From: Armatimonadota bacterium
Lineage (GTDB): Bacteria > Armatimonadota > UBA5829
DNA length: 61,117 bases
Reading direction: 5' to 3'
Assembly: GCA_012522575.1 (NCBI GenBank)
Contig: JAAYKE010000025.1
Location: forward strand, 1-61,117
A program made the translations under genes and the position numbers. The notes beneath the pieces are model-generated. The model was given only the letters and a program-made list of their open reading frames with translations. It did no database searches and was not told the DNA's origin. This document shows, in pieces, positions 1 through 7,018 of this stretch (within the stretch, counting starts at the first letter, position 1; every line of letters starts with the position of its first letter).

Positions 1-84
1 GGCAAAACCAACTGCCAGAAGAGCCGGCACAGGCCGTGCCATTAGCGCTACAAGGATAGCATAAACTAAAATAAAAAGGGACAT
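1..84 (-). CDS. N-terminus of an unidentified membrane or secreted protein (runs off left end)
   Basis: An ATG at 84 on the minus strand opens a frame that stays open to the window edge, giving 28 residues. They are almost entirely hydrophobic (start MSLFILVYAILVALM), as in a first membrane helix or signal peptide. An AAAGGGA Shine-Dalgarno-like motif lies just upstream. That motif and the start codon sit inside a hairpin (75-93) whose other arm is codons 2-4, so initiation could be masked by RNA structure. Too short to assign a family; it could also be a chance frame next to a repeat. Confidence 0.35.
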   Translation of the reverse strand, partial: MSLFILVYAILVALMARPVPALLAVGFA

Positions 85-119
85 TTTCCCTTTGCAAAAA
101 GGGGACATAGTCCCTCTGC
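73..119. repeat. Short palindromic GGGACAT repeat, copy 1
   Basis: Two small hairpins lie side by side: AAAGGGA/TCCCTTT (75-93) and an AGGG/CCCT stem around 100-115. The right half (96-119) is nearly identical to 46128-46150, which points to a dispersed short palindromic element rather than a gene-specific terminator. Confidence 0.45.
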
Positions 120-143
120 TATAACAGGAGTTTGACGCAGGGT

Positions 144-272
144 AAATAGCTTACGAATGATGAGGTCTGGAGGTTAGAGGCTGGAAATGGGGTGGCAATA
201 CCTGCTCGAACTTTGGACATCTGACCTCGGACATCGAAAAAAGCAGACTTCTCACTGCGTTCGAAGTGACAT
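144..272. repeat. Dispersed intergenic repeat family, copy 1
   Basis: Contains, in order, the block TTACGAATGATGAG, heptamer-like GGTTAGAGG sequence, a CTCGAACTTTGGACATCTGA block, a GACATCGAAAAAAGCAGA block and a TTCGAAGTGACAT end. The same modules recur at 14571-14845, 22999-23142, 55934-56085 and 57071-57384. One frame of this stretch encodes the sequence CHFERSEKS, familiar to me from many spurious predicted proteins. It fills most of the gap before the lytic transglycosylase gene. Confidence 0.8.
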
Positions 273-366
273 ATCGCCCGACAATGAGAATTGAGAGCCG
301 GATGAGGGCATGGTATAATCCACATGCAGATCTTCGGCCCGAAATCGCCGATGGGGTTTTAGTCTA

Positions 367-1335
367 TTGAAATTTCGTTTGTATATTATACTAATTATAG
401 CTCTTATGTTAGTGCAGTTGCCGGGATATGCCGGGGAGCCTGTGAGCGCAAAGGAATATCTGGCGCTGCGCAAGTCGATGATGACTATGCTGCCCATGCA
501 GGAACTCAAGGCTAATCCGGCTTCCTATATCGGTAAGGTTTTTGAGCTGCGAGGCCAACTGATGGGTCATTGCGGAAATACGGTTATTTTGAGCAACGCC
601 GAAGGGGAATCGTATACGCTGACCGCGGATTCGCCGCCCTCTCAGATCGGAGCGCAGCTCGCGTGTCTGGTTAAAATCGGCGATAAATCCACCTGTTCAC
701 TGAGCGACCTTCAACTTGTGGCAAGCGCTTTTCTTATCGATGTGCAGCGTGCAGAACCCAAGCCCAAACCCGCAACCTCCCCTGCCAGCACCAAACCTGA
801 GCCGCAGAACGCTTCCGAGAACAAAACCACTACGCAAATCAACTCCACAGAACTCGTTCGAATATATACGAATGCCGTCAAGCGGTTCAATTCCAAACTG
901 AGCAGCGAGCAGGCCGACACGATAGCCAGAAGCATTTTAGGGTTCAGTTCTCACTATAAAGTAGATCCGAGGCTGGTGTGCGCGGTTATACTGGCGGAGT
1001 CCAATTTTCGAGTAAATGCAACTTCTCGCGCCGGAGCGCAGGGTTTGGGACAGCTTATGCCAAGCACTGCAGCAGGGCTTGGCGTCAACAACGCCTATGA
1101 TCCGGTGCAAAATATATACGGGTCGGTGAGATATGTCAGAAGTATGCTGGATCGAACCTCCGGCAACAAACACTTCAACGAACTCACCGGCAATGACCTT
1201 GCGCTGGCGCTGGCTGCATACAACGCGGGGCCGGGAGCCGTAAAAAAACACGGCGGGATTCCGCCTTACAAGGAGACGAGGAATTACGTGCAGCGGGTAA
1301 CGTCTATCTATAAACAGTTGTGCGGGGTAAAATAA
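367..1335 (+). CDS. Secreted lytic transglycosylase (SLT domain)
   Basis: Cleaves peptidoglycan glycan strands in the periplasm. Residues 1-22 form a signal peptide; about 45-125 is an OB-like region of unknown role; 130-160 is a Pro/Thr/Lys-rich linker; 165-320 is the SLT (Slt70-like) catalytic domain. The catalytic Glu is E211 in the AESNF motif, followed by GLGQLMP (226-232) and AYNAGPGAV (284-292), all hallmark SLT motifs. The start is TTG; the first ATG in frame is inside the mature protein, so TTG at 367 is needed to keep the signal peptide. It is followed by a second secreted protein gene. Confidence 0.93.
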   Translation: MKFRLYIILIIALMLVQLPGYAGEPVSAKEYLALRKSMMTMLPMQELKANPASYIGKVFELRGQLMGHCGNTVILSNAEGESYTLTADSPPSQIGAQLACLVKIGDKSTCSLSDLQLVASAFLIDVQRAEPKPKPATSPASTKPEPQNASENKTTTQINSTELVRIYTNAVKRFNSKLSSEQADTIARSILGFSSHYKVDPRLVCAVILAESNFRVNATSRAGAQGLGQLMPSTAAGLGVNNAYDPVQNIYGSVRYVRSMLDRTSGNKHFNELTGNDLALALAAYNAGPGAVKKHGGIPPYKETRNYVQRVTSIYKQLCGVK

Positions 1336-1501
1336 GTAGTCCGTCGAAAAGAAATCTCGAAAAAGTATTATACTGACAGGTGACGTTTTCCGGCGTTGCC
1401 GTTTATAAAACGCAGGAGCCGATCTCCGTATTGGCATTTACAGCAAATATGCAGGAAATGCACGACGCGGAGTTCTAACGCTGCGCACAAGAGGGATAAC
1501 T

Positions 1502-2035
1502 ATGAGAACGTGTCTTTGTGCCATTGTATTTTTGATGATTATTTGCCCGGCGGCGATCGCTGCCGAAGAACCTGCTGCGGTTATTCCGCTCTATCCGGGC
1601 GGCGAATCTACCCTGGAGGTCAGCCTTGCCAATGAGGACCTGCTGCCGACGCTGAAGGCTGTTCTGCCAATGCTGAAAGGCGGGGGGATAGCGGACAAAC
1701 TGAACCCGGATGACCTCGAACCGATCCTTAGAAATGTCAGGCTGGTCGAGGTAACGCAGGTCGAGATCAAAAATAATGACACCGATTCGAAAATCGCCGA
1801 CTTCTACACCAAAAATGCGCCTGCAGGCGAATGGAGCCAGGTTTTTCGAAACACCACACAGAGCGGCGGCACTATAGGACTTTTTATCCAGAGTGGCGGA
1901 GAAAAGTTCTACGCATTCAGGATTCAGCCGACCAAGGACAACGGCAAAGCCATCCGCAAGGTGACGACCGTACGGCTTGAGGGAAAGATCGACTTTGCGA
2001 AGGCTCTGGCGACTGCGGCCAAGCTGATGCTCTGA
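1502..2035 (+). CDS. Secreted protein of unknown function
   Basis: 177 aa, with a clear signal peptide (hydrophobic 5-17, cleavage likely after AIAA). The mature part is a compact alpha/beta protein without Cys pairs or recognised catalytic motifs. Phrases such as FYTKNAPAGEWSQV recall small secreted DUF4252-like proteins, but I cannot assign it firmly. A GAGGG Shine-Dalgarno precedes the ATG. The next gene starts 3 bases after its stop, so the two are probably cotranscribed. Confidence 0.8.
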   Translation: MRTCLCAIVFLMIICPAAIAAEEPAAVIPLYPGGESTLEVSLANEDLLPTLKAVLPMLKGGGIADKLNPDDLEPILRNVRLVEVTQVEIKNNDTDSKIADFYTKNAPAGEWSQVFRNTTQSGGTIGLFIQSGGEKFYAFRIQPTKDNGKAIRKVTTVRLEGKIDFAKALATAAKLML

Positions 2036-2038
2036 TAA

Positions 2039-2440
2039 ATGAAAAAGGGCGTCTATCAACTCCTGATAAGACTCGATTCGGATACTACCATCCCCGTGGG
2101 AAAGCTCGGCGTTTTTGACTTTTCCCGGGGATATTATGTATATACGGGCAGCGCGATGGGTGGGTTGGAGGCTCGCATTGCCCGACACCTGTCCGCTGAG
2201 AAACGTTGCCACTGGCATATCGATTATCTACTTGAGCAAAGCGCGATTATACGATATGCTATAATGGAATGCCCGACTGGTGAATTGTGCACGGAATGTG
2301 CTGTAAACGCGGCGACGCTTGACATGGACGGCGCAGTGGAGCCGGTTAAAGGCTTTGGGTCCAGTGATTGCAAATGTCGCACTCATCTGGTTTATTTTGC
2401 AAGCGAGCCGGCATTGGCATTGGACGGTATCCCGCCGTAA
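2039..2440 (+). CDS. GIY-YIG-like DUF123 domain protein
   Basis: 133 aa, the full length of the DUF123 (COG1833) family, a divergent branch of the GIY-YIG nuclease fold. The N-terminal KGVYQLLIRL and RGYYVYTGSAMGGLEARIAR segments correspond to the GIY and YIG strands plus the conserved Arg helix. Later come HWHIDYLL and the Cys-containing motif SDCKCRTHLVYF typical of the family. Its biological substrate is unknown. It begins 3 bases after the preceding secreted protein gene and ends just before scpA. Confidence 0.85.
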   Translation: MKKGVYQLLIRLDSDTTIPVGKLGVFDFSRGYYVYTGSAMGGLEARIARHLSAEKRCHWHIDYLLEQSAIIRYAIMECPTGELCTECAVNAATLDMDGAVEPVKGFGSSDCKCRTHLVYFASEPALALDGIPP

Positions 2441-2478
2441 AGACCTTATGCCGGTATGACGTTCCGAGGAAGGCACGT

Positions 2479-3222
2479 ATGCAAGTCGAAGACAGCCCCT
2501 ATAAGGTCACCCTGGGAGTTTTCGAGGGTCCTCTCGATCTGCTTCTGCACCTCATCCGCTCCAACGAAATCGACATCTACGATATTCCGATAGCGGAGGT
2601 TACTGAGCAGTATTTGTCGTATTTATCTCTGATGGAGTCGCTCGACCTTGAGGTTGCCGGCGAGTGGCTGGTTATGGCGGCGACGCTGCTTGAGATTAAA
2701 AGCCGTATGCTGCTGCCGGATGACCCGAAGGAAGAACTCGAAGAAGAGGCTGTCGATCCGCGCGTGGAGCTTGTCGAGCGACTGATCGAATATGAGAAGT
2801 TCAAGGGCGCGGCGGAGGTCTTTCGGGAGCGGGAAGCCGAACAGGCGAAGGTGTTTGGCAGGGGTGCGGTCGAGTTGGATTATGACCTTCGACCGGAGTT
2901 CGATCTATCGAATATAACTGCGGTCGATCTGCTGGCCGCGCTTCAGCGCATATTGTCCGATATTGATGAGGAACCTGTCACCAGCATCCAGCGTCGCAAA
3001 GTCAGCGTTCGGATGCGGATGCGGGAGATTTATAAAAGAGCCATCGATGCGGCAGGGCAACTGCACTTCGTTGATTTGTTTGACGATGTGACGAGCCGGG
3101 TGGAGGTGGTCATTACCTTTCTCGCGTTGCTGGAACTGTTGAGGCAGAAAAAGTTGACTGTGAAGCAGGCAAAGGCGTTCGCGCCTATTGAAATTAAACT
3201 CGTGGAGCAGAATGGAAGCTAG
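2479..3222 (+). CDS. scpA: Segregation and condensation protein A
   Basis: Kleisin subunit of the bacterial SMC-ScpAB condensin, acting in the nucleoid in chromosome compaction and segregation. The N-terminal motif FEGPLDLLLHLI (about residues 14-25) is the ScpA signature; the following helices (LEVAGEWLVMAATLLEIKSR) bind the Smc neck and the C-terminal winged helix binds the Smc cap. I chose the ATG at 2479 (247 aa) because it follows a GAGGAAGG Shine-Dalgarno; a longer frame back to 2368 would overlap the upstream gene with non-conserved residues. It overlaps scpB by 11 bases. Confidence 0.95.
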   Translation: MQVEDSPYKVTLGVFEGPLDLLLHLIRSNEIDIYDIPIAEVTEQYLSYLSLMESLDLEVAGEWLVMAATLLEIKSRMLLPDDPKEELEEEAVDPRVELVERLIEYEKFKGAAEVFREREAEQAKVFGRGAVELDYDLRPEFDLSNITAVDLLAALQRILSDIDEEPVTSIQRRKVSVRMRMREIYKRAIDAAGQLHFVDLFDDVTSRVEVVITFLALLELLRQKKLTVKQAKAFAPIEIKLVEQNGS

Positions 3223-3958
3223 AGATAACATATTGGAAGACGGATGCGAAATAGTCTCGGCACAGCCCGTCTCGGAAGCATCGGTGGAGGAGATCGCTGA
3301 GGCTGCCTGCGGGGTGGCGCTCGCAAGGGAATCTCTGCAAGAGGCCCCGGCGCATCGAAACGGCAAACTGAGGCACGTCGTGGAATGTATGCTGTTCGTT
3401 TCTGCCGAGCCTATGAGCGCGGATCAAATTGCCCAGACCCTCGAAGTCGAACCGGAACGTGTGGAAGACGCTCTGTCGGTCCTGGAAGAGGACCTCAACT
3501 GCGGTCATGGGCTGCAGTTGTTGAGAGTGGCCGGGGGATATCAGATTTGCACGAGGCCGGAGTTTGGGGAATACTGCGCCTTGATATTGCAGCCGGCGAA
3601 GAGAAAGCTCTCCAAAGCCGCGCTGGAAACCCTGGCTGTTGTGGCATATCGACAGCCCTGCACTATACCTGAGGTGGAAGCGGTGCGCGGAGTCGATGTT
3701 GGCGGGGTGATGAAAACGCTTATGGAACGCAGGCTGATTAACGAAGCCGGGCGCAAACAGGCTCCGGGAAGGCCGGTTCTGTATACTACCACGCAGGAGT
3801 TTTTAGAGTATTTCGGCCTGAATGATGTTTCCGAACTGCCGGATATCGATATGCTTGCGGTGGAGGCGGTGAAGGCCCTCGAGGCGCAAAAGGACTTGTT
3901 CAGCGAGGATGCTGCGCAGGACGACGAGACAGGCGTCGATGAGGAAGTCGGCAAATAA
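3212..3958 (+). CDS. scpB: Segregation and condensation protein B
   Basis: Dimeric winged-helix partner of ScpA in the condensin complex. The core HVVECMLFVSAEPMSADQIA, the ALETLAVVAYRQPCT helix and the VRGVDVGGVMKTLMERRLI segment are the conserved ScpB winged helices. Compared with typical ScpB it carries an extra N-terminal stretch of about 50 acidic/Ala-rich residues and an acidic tail. The ATG at 3212 has a GGAG motif just upstream and overlaps the scpA end by 11 bases, implying translational coupling; a TTG at 3188 is a possible alternative. Confidence 0.95.
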   Translation: MEARDNILEDGCEIVSAQPVSEASVEEIAEAACGVALARESLQEAPAHRNGKLRHVVECMLFVSAEPMSADQIAQTLEVEPERVEDALSVLEEDLNCGHGLQLLRVAGGYQICTRPEFGEYCALILQPAKRKLSKAALETLAVVAYRQPCTIPEVEAVRGVDVGGVMKTLMERRLINEAGRKQAPGRPVLYTTTQEFLEYFGLNDVSELPDIDMLAVEAVKALEAQKDLFSEDAAQDDETGVDEEVGK

Positions 3959-4058
3959 TTCCGGGATGGATGCAGAATCCCGCGAATTTTGGTTATGCTT
4001 TAGTTGATATGCGTTGTTGCTCCTTCGGAATACCCTCAACAGACAACTTTGCGATTTG

Positions 4059-5327
4059 ATGAAATTGGTTTTTATGAATATGTCGATTGCGCGAAGCCTG
4101 TGCCTGACAAACCGGGCCTTATTGATTATAGTATCGTTTTATGCGGTGATGATGATAACATCGGCGGCGGCTGCCAACGCCCCTGATATTGATGCGCTGG
4201 GCGCGGTGTTGATGGATTTGGACACGGGTCGGGCGCTGTATGAAAAGAACCCGCACCAGAGGCTGCCCAACGCCAGTACCACCAAAATTATGACCGCTAT
4301 TCTGCTTATCGAGCATTGCGAGATGACCGATTCCATCGAGGCAAGCCAACACGCCTGCGCAACGCCTTATACGTCACTTCACCTTATGCCCGGGGAGACT
4401 ATCAACGCGAAGGACTTGTTGACGGGCATGCTGGTGCGCTCAGCTAATGACGCATCGGTGGCGGCGGCAGAGCATATTGCGGGGTCTACGGAAAATTTTG
4501 CAAAGGCGATGAACGCCAAAGCGATTAGTCTCGGCTGCACGGATACGAATTTTGTTACGCCCAACGGGCTGCACGATCCCGATCATTATTCATCGGCTTA
4601 TGACCTGTGCCTGATAACCCGCTATGCGCTGCGCTATAAGGAGTTCAACGAGGCAGTTAACACGCGCAAGTATCTGCTAAACAGCCGGTCGATGAATAAA
4701 GAGGATTTGTGTGTGTTCGCTAATAGCAAGTTTTTGCGGAGTTATCCCGGCGCGGACGGGGTAAAATCGGGTTATACCAGGCAATCGCGCAAGTGTTATG
4801 TGGGAAGCGTGACTCGTGACGGATGGAGGCTGATTTCCGCGGTGCTGGGCAGTTCGAACGCGAATGTCGATACCGCAGCCCTTATGAATTATGGATTTGC
4901 AAACTTCGAACAGGTCAGGGTTGTAGGAAAAAATCAGAAGTGCGGGGATGCTGCGGTGACGGGGGGACGCCGTGCTACGGTTCCTGCGCTGGCGGTTAAA
5001 GAGTTGAGGGTTCCGGTGGCAAAAAATGGGAGCAAAGTGACTACTCGCCTGGAATTTGCGGATATTGAAGCTCCCATCGCCAGGGACGCGAATGTCGGCA
5101 GGATTGTGGCGATGGTGGATGGGCAGCAGGTTGCATTCGCCGAATTGAAGGCTGGCGAAGAGATGGGAATAAGTTTGTGGAGACGGGCGCGCACTTTGCT
5201 TAAAGGATGCGGCATGGTGGTGGCGCTTGTGATTGCAGGTAGATATGGAAGACAGATTGCAAAAAATTCTCGCCGCCGCAGGCGTCGGATCGCGTCGCCA
5301 CTGCGAAACTATAATCGCCGCCGGTAG
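4059..5327 (+). CDS. D-alanyl-D-alanine carboxypeptidase (PBP5/6-type, DacA/DacF family)
   Basis: Trims the terminal D-Ala from peptidoglycan pentapeptides outside the inner membrane. The serine peptidase S11 triad of motifs is intact: SxxK as STTK (about residue 73), SxN as SAN (about 128) and KTG as KSG (about 236). A signal/anchor helix is at 25-38. The C-terminal domain ends in a hydrophobic helix and an Arg-rich tail created by an 83-base overlap with rluB. Start unclear: ATG 4059 is used here; ATG 4080 and TTG 4014 are alternatives. The order scpA-scpB-dac-rluB matches the Bacillus chromosome. Confidence 0.92.
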   Translation: MKLVFMNMSIARSLCLTNRALLIIVSFYAVMMITSAAAANAPDIDALGAVLMDLDTGRALYEKNPHQRLPNASTTKIMTAILLIEHCEMTDSIEASQHACATPYTSLHLMPGETINAKDLLTGMLVRSANDASVAAAEHIAGSTENFAKAMNAKAISLGCTDTNFVTPNGLHDPDHYSSAYDLCLITRYALRYKEFNEAVNTRKYLLNSRSMNKEDLCVFANSKFLRSYPGADGVKSGYTRQSRKCYVGSVTRDGWRLISAVLGSSNANVDTAALMNYGFANFEQVRVVGKNQKCGDAAVTGGRRATVPALAVKELRVPVAKNGSKVTTRLEFADIEAPIARDANVGRIVAMVDGQQVAFAELKAGEEMGISLWRRARTLLKGCGMVVALVIAGRYGRQIAKNSRRRRRRIASPLRNYNRRR

Positions 5328-6069
5328 AGTTGCAGTAAACGATGTGGTCGTCACTGAGCTTGGCACAAAAGCGGACCCGCAAAGAGATACGATCACTCTT
5401 GACGGCAAGCCTATAGGCTCGGCGGCTGAAAAAACGTATATTGTGCTTAATAAACCGCCCGGATATACGTCCACTCGATCTGATCCGCACGCGGAAAAGA
5501 CGGTGATGGAGCTTGTGAGCGGCATTGGCGGGTATCTGTATCCGGTAGGCCGCCTCGATGTCGACTCCGGCGGGCTTTTGATTATGACAAACGACGGGGA
5601 GTTCACAAAACTGGTGAGCCATCCTTCTCATGAGGTCGAAAAGACCTATGTTGCGGTGATCAAGGGCAGAATAAAGTCGGTGGATTTGGATGCGCTGGAA
5701 CAGGGGATAGAATTGGACGATGGGATGACTGCTCCGGCGCGCGTGAGGCTGATATCATCGTCGCCCAGAAATGGTACAAGCACGGTCGAGATGACGATAC
5801 ATGAAGGACGAAAGCGACAGGTGCGGCGGATGTTTGCGGCGGTCGGACATAAAGTCGAAAAACTGACGCGCACCAGGATCGGAAGGCTCGATCTGAAAGG
5901 TCTGCGTGAGGGGGAGTATCGCCGACTCACCAGACGTGAAATAGCTGAACTGCGCGAAAGCACGCGAAATAGAAAACGCGAAAGCTCGAAAAAGCAGATT
6001 TCTCGCTCTGCTCAAAGCGACGGGAACGTTAAAAGCCGTCGGTCGTCATCGCCCAAGTCGCAGCCCTGA
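5245..6069 (+). CDS. rluB: Pseudouridine synthase, RsuA/RluB family
   Basis: Isomerises uridine in ribosomal RNA. It has an N-terminal S4 RNA-binding domain (residues 1-55, LQKILAAAGVGSRR) and a catalytic domain whose GRLDVDSGGLL motif carries the catalytic Asp (about 105), followed by EKTYVAVIKG and the EGRKRQVRRMF motif. A Lys/Arg/Ser-rich tail of about 35 residues is likely unstructured and RNA-binding. The ATG at 5245 follows an AGGTAG Shine-Dalgarno. The first 83 bases lie inside the end of the carboxypeptidase gene in another frame. Confidence 0.94.
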   Translation: MEDRLQKILAAAGVGSRRHCETIIAAGRVAVNDVVVTELGTKADPQRDTITLDGKPIGSAAEKTYIVLNKPPGYTSTRSDPHAEKTVMELVSGIGGYLYPVGRLDVDSGGLLIMTNDGEFTKLVSHPSHEVEKTYVAVIKGRIKSVDLDALEQGIELDDGMTAPARVRLISSSPRNGTSTVEMTIHEGRKRQVRRMFAAVGHKVEKLTRTRIGRLDLKGLREGEYRRLTRREIAELRESTRNRKRESSKKQISRSAQSDGNVKSRRSSSPKSQP

Positions 6070-6087
6070 ACGTTTGACCAATAGCAG

Positions 6088-6948
6088 ATGAAAAAACTTG
6101 TATGTCTGATAATTATAGCCCTTTGCCTGACGAGCGGAGCTTGTTTGGGCGATTATCCCGTGCGCGTTAAGGATGCGCGGGGAAAATCGGTGTTGATAAA
6201 AACCAAGCCGATGAGGATAGTATCGCTTGCGCCGGGCAATACGGAGATGCTCTACGCGATCGGGCTGACGAACCGAATCGTCGGGGTGACGCGCTATTGT
6301 GACTATCCTGCTGCGGCCAAGCAGAAGCCCAAGGTTGGGGATATGACGGTCGATATAGAAACGGTCGTCTCCCTCAAGCCTGACCTAGTTTTTGCGCACT
6401 CTGCTCTCAATTCGACTGCGATCCCGAAGCTGGAGAAACTCGGCCTGACCGTATTTGCCATCGATCCTAAAAGCCTCGCGCAGGTAGCCGACGATATTCG
6501 AACCCTTGGCAAAATTGCTGCTCGACCTAAAACAGCCGACCTTGCAGCGAGCAAAATGGAGTCCGCCATAAAAACCGTAAAAGCCGATTCCGCAAAAAAG
6601 CCCGCTCGTCGGGTGCTGGTCGTGGTGCAGTCCAGCCCGCTGTGGTCTGCAGGGCCGGGGACTTTTGTCGATGAGATGCTGAAGACCATCAGCGCGACCA
6701 ATGTGGCTTACGACGCCAAGCCGGGGTTCGTGCCATTTTCGAGGGAGTTGGCGATATCGCGGAACCCGGATGTGATAATCAGCGGCCATCAACCCGATAT
6801 CGCGTTTTTTAACAGAAGCCCTGAATGGAAAACTACCGGCGCAGTCAAAAACAAGCGCGTTTATGTCATCGACAGCGATATTATTATGCGCGCCGGCCCC
6901 AGGCTCGCGGATGGGCTGAAGGAAATGGCGCGCAAGGTTGACGGTTAA
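6088..6948 (+). CDS. Periplasmic metal-chelate/vitamin B12-type ABC substrate-binding protein (BtuF-like)
   Basis: 286 aa cluster A-III binding protein. A signal peptide ends near SGACLG, with Cys19 in a weak lipobox, so it may be a lipoprotein. The conserved RIVSLAPGNTEMLYAIG, GDMTVDIETVVSLKPDLVFA and WKTTGAVKNKRVYVID segments are typical of BtuF/FepB-type cobalamin or siderophore binders. No permease or ATPase gene lies nearby, so substrate and partner transporter cannot be inferred from context. A strong hairpin begins two bases after the stop codon. Confidence 0.9.
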   Translation: MKKLVCLIIIALCLTSGACLGDYPVRVKDARGKSVLIKTKPMRIVSLAPGNTEMLYAIGLTNRIVGVTRYCDYPAAAKQKPKVGDMTVDIETVVSLKPDLVFAHSALNSTAIPKLEKLGLTVFAIDPKSLAQVADDIRTLGKIAARPKTADLAASKMESAIKTVKADSAKKPARRVLVVVQSSPLWSAGPGTFVDEMLKTISATNVAYDAKPGFVPFSRELAISRNPDVIISGHQPDIAFFNRSPEWKTTGAVKNKRVYVIDSDIIMRAGPRLADGLKEMARKVDG

Positions 6949-6949
6949 A

Positions 6950-6973
6950 GGGAGCGATTCGCAGACCGCTCCC
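6950..6973. terminator. Hairpin between convergent genes
   Basis: GGGAGCG/CGCTCCC, a perfect 7-bp stem with a 10-base loop, lies between the ends of the convergent BtuF-like and E1 genes. The T-tract is weak on both sides (TTT on the minus strand), so it may act in either direction. Stem and loop resemble the hairpin at 23143-23168. Confidence 0.55.
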
Positions 6974-7018
6974 GTCCTGATTCTATTCGCCGGTTAATGT
7001 TATCCCGCTGCAGGCAGC

